From Epichloe hybrida (lineage: Eukaryota > Ascomycota > Sordariomycetes > Hypocreales > Clavicipitaceae): 64,000 nucleotides of DNA. The stretch is taken from positions 2,666,001-2,730,000 of the forward strand of contig JAFEKR010000004.1 of NCBI GenBank assembly GCA_019022495.1, given 5' to 3'. The notes under the pieces were generated by a model. It saw nothing but the letters and a program-made list of their open reading frames with translations. It had not been told where the DNA came from and made no database searches. Numbering within the stretch: the stretch's first letter is position 1; every line of letters starts with the position of its first letter. A program made the translations under genes and the position numbers. Below, piece after piece: positions 47,577-58,915 of the stretch.

Positions 47577-48291
47577 TGCTGATGCTGCGGTTTGGCGCCC
47601 TCGGTTAATGGGTCTTCTCCATTCTGTTCTCTTCGTAAGTTCGTTCTGATAGCGGTTTCTTTGGCGGTGACATGCAGTGGTCTACAGCAGTCTCGAGCGG
47701 CATTCACAACCATTCCACGCGGGGAAAGATAAGTGAAGCAAATCGTGAGATGCAATTGGTGCATCGCACAATCACAATCATGGTTCCTCTTATCTGGGTG
47801 GAAGTGGGGCAATGCGATGATATCTCGGATATCGTCCATCTTCTCCTGTCCTTATCAACAAACAAACATCCTTATCTGAAAAGTCAATATTTGCCCCAAT
47901 TATGCCAGAGTAATCCGCACGCGATTCGGCAAGCCATGGCTTGATTCATCAAACTTAAAAAGACATGTGCACATCCGACCGTGTCGAACATGGGCTGACA
48001 CTGGTTCATTTCTCTCTCCCCTTGCTTGCCATCGGAACCTCGCTCACAAGTTCACAACTGCCCAGGGCCCGCGGTAGATCAGCCTATCTTCCTGAAATGG
48101 GCGGGACGCTCCGATCCTCGCCGCACGACATGGTGTTGTGTACAATACCTGCATAGCCCCTTGAGGTTGCACTCTCTCGTGTTTCAACTTGACTACGATT
48201 GTAGATGCCGTCCAGCTGGAAATCGTCCTGGCGTGTTCAAGACACCTCATCAAAAATCATTGTCCACGAACACACACACACATCCCTCACC
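47577..48291. other. Intergenic region, LIP2 to DUR3
   Basis: No gene is supported. It contains GATAAG/CTTATC elements (about 47727 and 47788), the core sites of nitrogen GATA factors, consistent with a nitrogen-controlled urea transporter downstream. A CACA run precedes the DUR3 start. Confidence 0.5.
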
Positions 48292-50071
48292 ATGTCGTCT
48301 CCCGGCCCAGCCCTCAGCCAGGGCTTTGGCTACGGAATTGTCCTCGGCGTAGGTTTCGGCTTTGCTCTCTTCATGATCTTCCTCACCCATATCCTCAGAC
48401 GCTTCAACAATGAGGTCCAGACCTCCGAGATGTTCAACACGGCGGGCCGGACCATGAAATCCGGCCTCGTCGCCGCCGCCGTCGTTTCCTCCTGGACATG
48501 GGCTGCCACCCTCCTCCAATCCTCGGGTGTCTGTTACCGGTACGGCGTCTCCGGTCCCTTCTGGTATGCCTCTGGTGCGACGGTGCAAATCTTGTTGTTC
48601 GCCACGCTGGCCATCACCCTGAAGAAGAGGGCGCCCAATGCGCATACCTTTCTGGAGGCCATCAAGGCGAGATATGGCGCCCCCGCCCACTTCACCTTCA
48701 TTACGTTTGGGCTGATTACGAATCTTCTCGTGTCGCTGATGCTCATCGCCGGCGGCGCCGCGACCGTCAACGCCCTGACGGGAATGCATGCCGTGGCGGC
48801 CATCTTCCTCATGCCTATTCCCGTGGTGGCGTATACGTTTATCGGAGGGCTCAAAGCCACCTTCATCACCGACTACATCCATGGTTTTGCGCTCTTCATC
48901 ATCATCATCACTTTTGCGCTGACCGCGTACGCAACCTCGGATGTGCTCGGGAGCCCGTCAGCAGTATACGACTTGCTCGTTGAAGCGGCAAAGGCTCACC
49001 CCGTGGACGGCAACCAGGATGGGAGCTACCTCACGATGAGATCGCAAGGGGGCGTCACCTTCTTCGTCATCAACATCGTGGGCAACTTTGGCACCGTGTT
49101 TCTCGACAATGGCTACTACAACAAGGCCATCGCGGCACACCCCGTCCACGCCTTGCCCGGCTACATCATGGGCGGTCTGGCCTGGTTTGCGATTCCCTGG
49201 CTCACGGCGACGACACTCGGTCTGGCTGCCCTGGCGCTCGAATCGAGTCCTCGCTTTCCCACCTTCCCGAACCGCATGACGGAAGCCGAAGTCTCTGCTG
49301 GTCTGGCGCTCCCCTACGCAGCCGTCGCGCTCCTCGGCAAAGGAGGCGCCGCCGCCACCCTCGTTCTCATCTTTCTCGCCGTCACGTCCTCGTTCAACTC
49401 GGAGCTCGTTGCCACGTCTTCCATCTTCACGTACGATGTGTACAGAACCTACTTTAACCCCAACGCCAGTGGGAAACGTCTCATCTACATGTCGCACATC
49501 TGCATGCTTGCCTACACCGCCGTCATCTGCTGCATCTCCATCGGCCTCTGGTACAACGGCGTCTCCATGGGCTACCTGTACCTCCTCATGGGCGTTCTCA
49601 TCTCCGCAGCCGTCATCCCCGCGACCCTCACTCTTCTCTGGAACGGCCAAAGCCGGTGGGCCGCCACGCTCTCGCCCATACTGGGCGCATCCTGCGCCAT
49701 CATCGCCTGGCTCGTGACGGCGAAGACGACGTGCGGCAAACTCGACGTCGAGTGCACGGGCTCCAACGATGCCATGCTGGCGGGAAATGTGACGGCGCTG
49801 CTGTCGCCAGTGTTGTTTGTCCCCCTGTTTTGCCTGATTTTTGGCCTAGACAAGTACGACTGGAAGTCCATGATGGAGATCCGAAAAGCCGACGACCATG
49901 ATGTGCTGGAGGGCTCGGGCCTTGATGCAGAAGCACAGCGGAAGGTGGAGAGGGCAAGCCAGGAGAGTTTTGAGGAAGAGCAGCGCAAGCTGAACAAGGC
50001 TTTCAAAATTGCCTGTGTCATCACCATTACCATGTGAGTATTATTTATTCTGTCTCTCGACATCTGAACAC

Positions 50072-50106
<35 letters not shown>

Positions 50107-50424
50107 AGGCTGACACATTCGCACAGGGCTCTGTCATTCTTGGTTATTTGGCCCATGCCATTATACGGATCCGGATACATCTTCTCCAAGCAATTCTTCA
50201 CAGGCTGGATCACGGTCGGAATTATCTGGATCTTTTGCTCATTCATGGCGGTTGGTCTGTACCCCGCGTGGGAAAGCAGAGTGACCCTGGCCAAGGTCGT
50301 GAAGCTCATCGTCACTGGCAAGAAGCCACGGCCCGTTCTTGTTGGCGAGCAAACATTGGTTTCGGAGAACTCGAGTGGCTCTGCGACGCCGATCAAGTCA
50401 GAATCTGTGTCAAAAGTTGGATGA
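48292..50424 (+). CDS. dur3: Urea active transporter, sodium:solute symporter family (DUR3/UreA)
   Basis: This is a plasma-membrane proton-coupled urea permease. The start ATG at 48292 is in a good context (CACCATGTCG). Exon 1 is 48292-50033 and exon 2 most likely 50127-50424, giving 679 residues. About fourteen to fifteen hydrophobic helices are visible. Family blocks include SSWTWAATLLQSSGVCYRYG, GGLKATFITDYIH, TSSFNSELVATSS, FTYDVYRTYF and WPMPLYGSGYIFSK. The intron at 50034-50126 (GTGAGT donor) contains a 29-base T run. An acceptor 18 bases earlier (exon from 50109) would also keep the frame and add six residues; the later one fits relatives better. The tail is Ser-rich. It is expected to respond to nitrogen source, and GATA-type sites lie upstream. 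Confidence 0.93.
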
Positions 50425-51585
50425 TAAATTGTATGTTTTGCCCATGATGGACGTTTCGCTGTTGATACCGTGAAGAAATGCAACTTCTAAAAGCATTGTG
50501 ATCCTTTGCCCAAATTGTCCCATGGTTATTGGCGTTTGTTCAGTTTCGCCTCTCCCCATCCTAACCCAAAGCAATCCATATCGTCAAATGTCCCATGTCA
50601 TTCATTCCCTCCCATTTCCAGTGACGAAACGACGCAAGCCAACTAGTCCTCGTCCTCCTGTCCTTCATTCCCATCGTCTCCGGGATCCACCAAAGCATCG
50701 TGACGATTTTGCATGAACAGAGTCATGAGCGCTAGACTTCTTCATTTCATGGCATGTGCTGTTAATATAGTCCCCCCCCTAAAAAAAAAAAAGAAAAAAA
50801 AAAAGCGAGAACCACACTTCACAGTCTATACGTACTCATTCCATACCTCCACCGCCTCAACCAATGCAGTCAGCGTTGTCTGCATCCCCACCGCGCTTCG
50901 CGTCATCGCCCTGAGAAGTATGAGACAACGTCTGACACTCTCTAGCGCTTGTTGTTGCGCGCGGGGGATAGTAACACGACTACTTGACGACAGTGTTGGT
51001 TATTAATCATCCCACGACAGAAATTGGCCGGCACTAACCGCGCAAGGGGGGGGTTTTCTTGGCGCATGATTTGTGAAGTTCCTTAACTGGACAGAGTTGG
51101 TGAGGATCGCGTGTTGGCGATGGGTTGATGATGTTGGGTGTGTGCGAAATTCACCGCCATAACGTGTTTTTTTTTTAATGGCAGGACATGTATTTCTTTG
51201 CGATGTTTGGCCATCATTTCGGGAGAAATCAGGGCTAGTCCTCGATGAATGAGTATTGTTCTTGCTCGGTAAAGTTAAAGTAGAAGTGGTCAGCAAACGG
51301 CTCTATTGTGTATAACACTTAAATCGCAACAGGCCTATTGTTTTACCACGAGAGTAACAGCAAGGAATCAATGGGCTAGTGAGAGCCATGCACCGGAAAA
51401 GGTGGTCGACGTGTCAATGAGGAAGGTTGTTTAAGACGACTGCCTCATATTCTATTCATTCGTTCCTTTCAGATCCTGATGGAGAAAAAAATACATTGCT
51501 TCAACTTACATATGTATATTTTATAGCTACGTATGGCGATGACCCGCTGTGGTAGGTAGTGAGTCGGGACAAAAATAGAAGTTCC
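50425..51585. other. Intergenic region, DUR3 to tRNA-Thr
   Basis: No gene is supported. An A-rich run (CCCCCCC followed by about 30 A with two G) lies at about 50771-50805. Confidence 0.45.
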
Positions 51586-51657
51586 TGCCCCGTACTGGAA
51601 TCGAACCAGTGATCTTGTCATTACTAGTGACACGCTTTACCACTGAGCCAACGGGGC
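51586..51657 (-). tRNA. tRNA-Thr (anticodon AGT)
   Basis: On the minus strand, GCCCCGT pairs with ACGGGGC (discriminator A). The anticodon stem is TGTCA/TGACA around loop CTAGTAA, and the T arm is ACTGG-TTCGATT-CCAGT. It is 72 nt with no intron. Confidence 0.95.
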
Positions 51658-52254
51658 ATTTACTGTTGTTGAGGGCATTCCACCTTTTTGCAAATAATCA
51701 ATGACAACAAGAAGGTGATTGTGGATTGGAGATCCGCGAGCCAATCGCGTCTTTTATTTTCATTTCCGTTGTGGTTGCTGCATGAAACATGGTCTAACAG
51801 CTTGGTAAGCAGTGTCATCCAAGCTGTAGTCGTCATCGTCATGGGCCCATGGCGCCGACGATGCTGGCCGAAAGTCATGGCGGCCCCCATCGCACGCTGC
51901 ACGCTGCACGCTGCATGCACCACACGCAAGTTTGTACGGCCCCTCCATGTCATGTCGCCATTTTTTTTTTTTTTTTTTTAATTCCCTCGCGAATCGGGCG
52001 AATCGGGTACCTTGGCATTATGACATTTATGACAAATCCAGGCCAGTATCTTGCCCAAAATTTTTAAAAAAGGCAAAAGGGTCATCAAGTCAGCCCCCTT
52101 CCGAGTTCAAGAATCCCCATCATCAGCCCATGATGGTTGGCCTTGGCCCGCTTCGTCTTTTTTTAATTTTATTTTATTCTTCTTTCTTTTTCCTCTGACC
52201 AGCTCATCTTCCTCTCCCCGCTGCTTTCCCCGTAGGACGTTTGACATTGCGCAA
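51658..52254. other. ALO1 upstream region
   Basis: It contains a 19-base T run (51961-51979) and CT-rich stretches (52155-52235) close to the start codon, typical of a fungal promoter and leader. A CACGCTGCACGCTGCA-type short repeat lies at about 51893-51915. Confidence 0.5.
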
Positions 52255-53808
52255 ATGCATCCCATCGCGGAAGCCGAGCTGCAGGGCCAAAACGCCGACG
52301 GTATTCCGTTTCGCGCGAAACCTCACCACGTCCATCGAACGTGGGCTCGAACATTCTCCTCGATACCCGAGCTCTACATCCAGCCCGAATCATTGGCCGA
52401 AGTTGAGAAAACAGTGTCGCTGGCTCGGAAATGTCGCCGGCGCATAGTCACCACGGGCTGCGGTCACTCGCCGTCGGACATGACTTGCACCTCGAGCTGG
52501 ATGGTCAACCTCGACCGGTTCAAGCAGATCCTTTCGGTCGATCCAGGAACCGGCGTCGTCGCCATGCAAAGTGGCATACGGCTCTATGCACTGTGCGAGG
52601 CCCTGGAGAAACATGGCCTGGCCATGCCGAACCTGGGCAGCATCAACCAGCAGTCCATTGCCGGCGCCATCTCGACAGGCACCCACGGGAGCAGCGTGCA
52701 GCACGGCCTCATGTCGGAGGACGTGCTTTCGCTCAAGATTACGTTGGCCAGCGGGGAGACCCGGGCATGCTCTGCAGAGTCGAGTCCGCAGCTGTTCCGA
52801 GCTGCCTTGCTCTCCCTCGGCGCTCTGGGAATCATCACTGAAGTCACGCTCCGCGCCGTCCCCGCCTTCACCCTCGGGTGGACGCAGACCATTGACGCCG
52901 ACCGCAAGCTGTTCAAGTCGTGGCCGCTCGACCTGTGGACTCGGAGCGAGTTCGTGAGAGTCTGGTGGTTCCCGTACACGAGAAGGGCCGTGGTGTGGCA
53001 GGGGGACAAAACCACGGAACCGGAGCGAGACCCCCCCGCGAGCTACTACGACAAGAGCCTAGGTTATTACCTCTATCACAACCTCCTCTACGCCGCCCAG
53101 TTCGTTCCACGCCTGCTGCCTTGGATCGAGTGGTTCGTCTTCGGCATGCAGTACGGCTTTGCCGACGGCGCGAGCAGCTCGGCCGTCCAGCCTAGTCGCA
53201 AAGCACTCTTGATGAACTGTCTCTACTCGCAGTTTGTCAACGAGTGGGCCATTCCGCTGCACAGGGGGCCCGAGGCCTTGCGAAGGCTCGGCTCATGGCT
53301 CAACCACCTCGCACCCGACGACCCGGACTATGTGCCCCACGATATCCCATTCTCGGCAGAGGGATTGTATGTCCATGCTCCCGTGGAAGTGCGAGTGAGC
53401 GACACGACCCTGACATCCAACCCTCGGCCCTATCTGGACCCCACCGTCGAGGACGGCCCGACCTTGTATCTCAACGCGACCTTGTATCGTCCGTACTGGC
53501 GTGATCCGCCTTGTCGTGACCGTTACTACCAGGCGTTTGAATGGTTGATGAAAGATATGGGTGGCCGACCTCACTGGGCCAAGAATTTCGAGACGCACCG
53601 GCCAGACATCGAGTCAATGTACGGAGAGAGCCTGCAAGAGTACCGAAGTATTCGCCATCATGTTGACCCCGAGGGCATGTTTGTTGGCCCCTGGCACAGA
53701 GATCGTGTCCTTGCAGATTCAAAAGGAACCAAGCTCGAGCTGGAGGAGGTCGAGGTTTCCAGAAAGAAGGCCGCGAGCGGAGGTTTGATAACACTGGGTC
53801 TTGTTTAA
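52255..53808 (+). CDS. alo1: D-arabinono-1,4-lactone oxidase
   Basis: This mitochondrial FAD enzyme makes D-erythroascorbate, the fungal counterpart of vitamin C, from D-arabinono-1,4-lactone. The single exon encodes 517 residues. The reading frame is open back to 52051, but the ATG at 52255 fits the family N-terminus. The FAD-binding (VAO-type) domain covers about 30-210, with GCGHSPSDMTCTSSWMVNLD near 67-87. The histidine in GCGHS (about 70) is the usual site of covalent FAD attachment. ALO-domain blocks follow, among them NLGSINQQSIAGAISTGTHG, RVWWFPYT and a C-terminal HVDPEGMFVGPWHRD. No truncation is seen. Confidence 0.94.
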   Translation: MHPIAEAELQGQNADGIPFRAKPHHVHRTWARTFSSIPELYIQPESLAEVEKTVSLARKCRRRIVTTGCGHSPSDMTCTSSWMVNLDRFKQILSVDPGTGVVAMQSGIRLYALCEALEKHGLAMPNLGSINQQSIAGAISTGTHGSSVQHGLMSEDVLSLKITLASGETRACSAESSPQLFRAALLSLGALGIITEVTLRAVPAFTLGWTQTIDADRKLFKSWPLDLWTRSEFVRVWWFPYTRRAVVWQGDKTTEPERDPPASYYDKSLGYYLYHNLLYAAQFVPRLLPWIEWFVFGMQYGFADGASSSAVQPSRKALLMNCLYSQFVNEWAIPLHRGPEALRRLGSWLNHLAPDDPDYVPHDIPFSAEGLYVHAPVEVRVSDTTLTSNPRPYLDPTVEDGPTLYLNATLYRPYWRDPPCRDRYYQAFEWLMKDMGGRPHWAKNFETHRPDIESMYGESLQEYRSIRHHVDPEGMFVGPWHRDRVLADSKGTKLELEEVEVSRKKAASGGLITLGLV

Positions 53809-54635
53809 CGAACGCACGGAATTCATCCGTTGTACCGCAACGCGGGGTTTTCGTTCCCAGGATCCATCCATTCAATTTGAAGACATCCAGACAATTCATT
53901 CGTCACCGTTTCAAATCTACAGATATGGGCCGCATACACCGTAGACCACGTCAATACACAAGTCGTAATCATATCCGGATTGTTCATCTCTATCATATAC
54001 ACTACACAAGATTCAAACAAAAAAAAAATCAGCCAGTTCCAACTCCGTTCCCACAACTCCTGCAGCAGCAAACAAGACGTTCCCTTCCGCCCACATCAGG
54101 CCACTTCCACCGAGCCGCAAAGGTAGCGCAAAGGTGGCAGCAGCAGACGAAATATTATGCGAGGACCAGTTATGCTATCCGGTTGATCATCCGTGCTTCG
54201 GACGCAGAGCAATTGCCGGAGATGTAGGTGCTGAGCAGAAAAGAAGGAGCCAAATGGGAAAGCTGGAGACAATGAAACAACAAGATAAAGAAGAGCGGCG
54301 AATGGTGTTCTTGCATGCCTCGTCGTTGACCAGGCGCGAAAATCTCATGGGTAGTAATTAGATGAGCATTCATAGGAAACACTCGCACATCGGTTTCATA
54401 TCCTCATATCCCCATGTTCAGCAACATACGCCATAGCTATTTTTTTTTTTCGGTATGCCTTAGTTCCCAAAAAAAGAACTTGCCAGTCAAGTGGCGCTCT
54501 GCTTAAGGGTGCAGCGCATGGCCATGGTCGCACAAGTGTCTTCCTTGTACCTCGCATTGGAGCAAGTGTCCGAGAATTGGTCTTGGTCGAGTTTCCAGTC
54601 CTTGTTCGGTTTCCGGCAGGGGAATTGATTGCTCC
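53809..54635. other. Intergenic region between convergent genes
   Basis: This is the 3' flank of ALO1 (plus) and of the coiled-coil gene (minus). No ORF shows coding character. Short A and T runs lie near 54020 and 54441. Confidence 0.45.
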
Positions 54636-57173
54636 TCAACCCGCACGACTGTGTGTCGCACTAGTTCGACTTCGTTCATCCTCTTCCTCAATCACGTCGC
54701 TCAATCTTGTCGGGTGATGATGCCGTGGCATGGTCTCCCATCCGGGCGTCCCATACCCCTGCCCACTGTAGTCCTGAGGCTCAGAGTACGCCCCCGTCCA
54801 CTTGCTGTCGTCTGCAGACGTAGCAGATGCGGGTTCATGTCCTCCGCTGGGTGGGTTTGTTGTCGCCGGCGTATCGTAGTCGTCTGCATCCAGATCAGAG
54901 ACCGATGGCCCAGAGGGCAGTGCGGCAACGACGGGAATCCTTTGCCCTCGAGAGTCGAGAACAAAGCTGCCCGCAGCATCGATTATGTGTGCACCTCCGC
55001 TGAAACCGCCCTCTGATCCGCCGGCTCTGCCCGGCCGTGGATGCCCAGATTCCTGGGATCGGTGATATGTGCCGCTGGGACCGGCTGTAGGTGGTGGTGT
55101 GGCGGCAGCGTGCGCTTGTGAGTGGTCTGAGCCGTAGCCTTGTTGCGCGTAGTCAGAATGACATGACGCAGCAATCCCCGCCGTGGCTTCTTGTTGGCTG
55201 ACACCGCCGTGTGTCATGGGCACAACTTGAACTCCGCCCACAATGGTTGGATGGCCAGACTGTAGAGAAAAAGTTCGATCTCGTTCTTCTTGCGCTCTGC
55301 GCCCAAGTTCTTCCCAGGCCCGCCGTGCTTCTTCTTTGGAGATGGCAAGCTCCTTGCGCATTTCCGCAAGCTGCTTCTGAGCTTTGGATGAGCCCTTCTC
55401 GTGGTCGACGGCATCGCGAATAGCATCGGCACGATCGCGTCGTTCTCTTTCCAAGGCCTTTTCCAGCATAGCGTTGACTTCCTGGGCTCGTTCCAGTTCC
55501 GCCCGAGTCTCGAAGAACCACCGCTGAAATTTTCTTTCTGAGCTGGCTCGCAGCCGCTGAAGCTCCACCACGGCGTGAAACAGATTAGCTCCTGCCGCTG
55601 AAAGATCCGTCACATGTCGCGCTAATTGCTGGCTCAAAGCGTCACGATTGATGTCGTCTTTATTCTGCTCCAGCTTTCGAATCCAGTAACTGGTAAGACC
55701 CTCCCAATGAGCTGACAAAGTTTCCCAACGCTCAAAAGCATGAGGGAATGAGCTTCGAGGTTTTGATGGTTCTTTAGATTGCGTTGTGGTTTCCAACGGA
55801 GGGTAAGGAGCGGTTTGTTGTTGCTGTTGCTCTTGCCGGCTTTGGGGTCGCGGCCGGCCGGCTGAGGGAACGTAGGTAGGTGACGGTGGCAGCTGCTGCT
55901 GGGCCGTATCGGAAGCAAATCGCTGTGCCATTTGGTGCTGTAATTGTTGTTGTTGTTTTCCTGGTGGTTGTGGTGATTGTTGTGTGGACATCTTCACTGT
56001 CGACCCGGTATTTGGGTTTCCCAAAGGTTGTAATGTTTCTTGAGCAACCTGGCTGTGACGTCGGGGACCTGGCTGCAGGTGCTGTTGATGCGGTTCTGCG
56101 CCGCTGCCCTGTCCGGCAGCAACGCCAGCAGATCGACGCTCGGCATTTCTTCTTCGTGCTTCTTCTAGCAGACGGGCTTCCTGTTCTGCTCTGCTTCGTT
56201 CTAAAGCAAGTTGCTCAGCTTCCGCTCTCTGTCTTGCCTCTCTTGCGGCTCGTTCCTGCATGATCATTCTTGGGCCTCGAATTCCAGACGGTGAGCTTGT
56301 GGGAGCGGGTCCTGCCGAGGGACGACGAGGGGCTGCTGCGCCATTGCTACTGCTATTGGTAGCAGCGGGAATTCCGCTGGTGGCAGTCATGAGGTCAGCC
56401 ATGTCAGCGGATTCCTCAACGATGTCAGGAGTGAAAGGGTTTGGGTGCCGGAGGGCTTCTTCAAGAGCAAAAAGGATAGCACTGTGGGTGTTCCTGGATA
56501 CTCGTACCGCCCGATGCGGCTCACGTCGATTTCGAAGGGAAGACGAGCGAGATGTGGAGTGATGGCGAGACGCCCCGCGGTCTGAGGATGTCTCTTTCTC
56601 GAATCCTTCGGCTAGGTTTTTGGAACCCTTTCCGGAATAAAGGCGAGCACCGTCTTGGAAAAGAGAGGAGCTCAAGCCAGTTATGGAGGAGTCAGGGCGA
56701 GTCCGAGCAAAAGGAGTTGGAGTGAATCCAATCGAGGCAGCGGCAATGTGAACTTGGCGCGGGTCTGGACTGGGAGTTGGAGCGCCTTCAAACTTTGGGG
56801 TCCGGCGAAGGGATCGTTGGACAGAGGAAGCTGGGGTAGAAAATCTCTCGACGGGATCCTGACATGGAGTATCGTGAGAATGTAATGACTGCTGAGGCAA
56901 AGCCGAATGCTGCTGGCGTTGCTTGGGATAGGGCGCGGTAGGGTCGTGGCCGTGGCCGTGGCCGTGGTCGTGGTCGTGGTCGGGGTTGGGGTCGTGGGTC
57001 TCGTCAGGGTCACGAAGAAGAGACTCGGGTGGCTGGGACACAGAGACTCCTGAAGCCACTGGGGTCGGGTGTGGAGGAGACAAGATGACGGGCTCACCAC
57101 CAACGCGTGGTGGCAGCGAGCGAGCGAACTAGATCCTGGTAGAAGGTATACCTCGTGCAAGGCCGGACTTCAT
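54636..57173 (-). CDS. Large low-complexity coiled-coil protein, function unknown
   Basis: The model has exon 1 at 57152-57173 (22 nt), an intron at 57059-57151 (GTATAC donor, CCCCAG acceptor) and exon 2 at 54636-57058, for 814 residues starting MKSGLARVASG. The long frame has no ATG of its own near its 5' end, which is why the small first exon is proposed. The N-terminal third is Ser/Pro-rich with a DHDHDHGHGHGH tract. Two Glu/Arg/Ala-rich coiled-coil stretches follow (roughly 265-320 and 500-600), separated by Gln-rich segments. A conserved-looking block, SSFPHAFERWETLSAHWEGL, lies between them. The C-terminus ends RLSDVIEEEDERSR. I recognise no enzyme domain; a scaffold or cytoskeletal role would be a guess. 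Confidence 0.75.
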
Positions 57174-57874
57174 GAAGGCAAACTCGTTGGCAGTTTTGTT
57201 GCGGCAAGGCACGGTACAGGGCTGCGTCTGGTTCGTCTGAATGCGGCCACAGCTGGCTCTGAACCGAGAAAGAATTGGGAGTAATGCAGACTGAGTCGAA
57301 AGATTGCTGGGTGTGAAGATGCGCCCGCACCCAGAGTGGAGGAGCATTGAGGATGGGGCGGCGTAAAAAAAAGGCGAGAGAGATGAGAGACGGGAGCGGT
57401 CACGTCAAAACAGTGGTGGCAGGAAACGATCTGTACGAGCTGGAGCAGCAGGCAGAGAGACAGGGGGGGGGGTCAGGGGACAGGGGTCTGTCTGGGTGGG
57501 AAAATGGGGGGCTGGCAAAGCAAAGCTGTTGTTGTTGATCTCATTCACTCACCAGCATTCCTGTTGCAGCACTAATTACAGTGGGTCCCAGGTAATTCCG
57601 AAGAATGGGCGATTGTAGTAATTATTACCAGCAGCCCAACCCAGCTAGAATGGGGTTCGAGCGTGCTTGCCAATTGGTCACGATTCAATTGAGCAAGAGC
57701 AAATCTTCCATTACGTCACTTCTGAGCCAGGCTCTTTCCTACTGACTTTGATTGATAAGACCACAAACTGTCAAGGCTGAAACTGCTTCAGTTCGCATGC
57801 TTTTAAATATTTATCCAAGCCTATCTTTCTTACACAACAAGTTCCTAGCGTTCCATCGACTTGTGTTTCCCCGC
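57174..57874. other. Upstream region of the coiled-coil gene and 3' flank of the pirin gene
   Basis: No gene is supported. G-rich runs lie at about 57460-57480. The lower part probably contains the promoter and leader of the minus-strand gene ending at 57173. Confidence 0.45.
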
Positions 57875-58915
57875 CTAAGCAGTGTCCAACACGATAACTT
57901 CGGCCTCTCCAGAACCTCTACTCTCAACCGACAATTTATCGCCAGAGAAAACACCTTCGACAAATGCACCGTCGCCCTCGGAAAGCTCAGCTTCCTCCCT
58001 TCCATCCAAGCGAATCTTTGCTTTGCCGCCCTTGCACATGGGAACATGCACAAACACCTTTCTCTTATTCTGCTGCGTAGCGTTGGCGCCAACAACCCAT
58101 TCGAATGTGCTCTCTGGGGCAATGATGCCCGCCCCCATAACAAAGTCGGCGTGAATAGGGATGGTGCCGGGAATGACGGCCTCGGCATCTTTCTCTTGCT
58201 CGGCAGTAGCGTCTTCACCGCCCTTTAGCGGACTGAGGATCTTGACAAAATCTTTGCGCTTATCCTCGTCCTTGAAGTTACGGGTATGGTAACGAGGTTG
58301 GAGCCCCTTTTACCAGGGCACAGCCCAAATTTGCAAAAAGTGCACTGTATCAGACTCGTGCTCGTTGAATTCCGAGTGCGCAATGCCGGTGCCACCGGTG
58401 GTGAACTGCACATCCCCCCTGTGCATCTTGTAAAACTTGTCCGATTGGCCGCCCTCTTGGCCCTTTGTCAACATGGAGTCCCGATGCGTCAGCTCCCCGG
58501 ACAGAATGTAGCTGAAGATCTCAAAGTCGCGATGTGGATGCTTGGGAAATCCAGAGTCGGCCTTGACGCGGTCTTCATTCAAGACGCGTAGTGCGCCGAA
58601 CTGGCTGAATTTGGGGTTGTACCAGTCCGCGAAGGAGAAGCTGTGATACGTGTTCAACCAGCCATGGTCGCTATGGCCGCGGGTGCTAGACTGGTGCGGG
58701 GTGATCTTGGCCTGACGAAGAACAGACTTGGACATGTTCTTGGTCTTAGGCGGTGCTGGGGCACTTGATGAGGTAATCTTGCTGGTGTTGAAATAGTTGC
58801 TGATCCTTGCAAATTCTTGGCTGATGAACGTGGACTTGTTGATGCTTGGTGTGACAATGATCAATATGGAAAATGAAGCGACTAAAATTGAAGCCCAGAG
58901 AGTGAAGCGCGACAT
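57875..58915 (-). pseudogene. Pirin-family cupin gene with an in-frame stop
   Basis: Pirins are iron-binding cupin proteins. The frame starting at 58915 has a hydrophobic N-terminal segment (about 5-25), then from Met61 the canonical pirin start. The metal site is intact: HPHRDFE, the histidine in ELTHRDS, and GTGIAHSEF. After WAVPW a TAA (58310-58312) interrupts the frame. Reading on in the same frame gives KGLQPRYHTRNFKDEDKR and the complete C-terminal cupin half, ending at 57875. No intron with standard ends restores the frame there: the only local candidate (43 nt) shifts it. One C-to-T change (CAA to TAA) or an A-to-T change explains the stop. If translated, only a 201-residue half protein results. 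A sequencing error is possible. Confidence 0.78.

Noticed and set aside
48250..48882. 210-residue minus-strand ORF inside DUR3
   Set aside because: A long shadow frame caused by the GC-rich codon use of DUR3; the plus frame carries the conserved transporter motifs.
58261..58313. Intron in the pirin gene to remove the TAA
   Set aside because: The only GT...AG pair close by (43 nt) would shift the frame and delete a conserved block, whereas reading straight through gives perfect family text.
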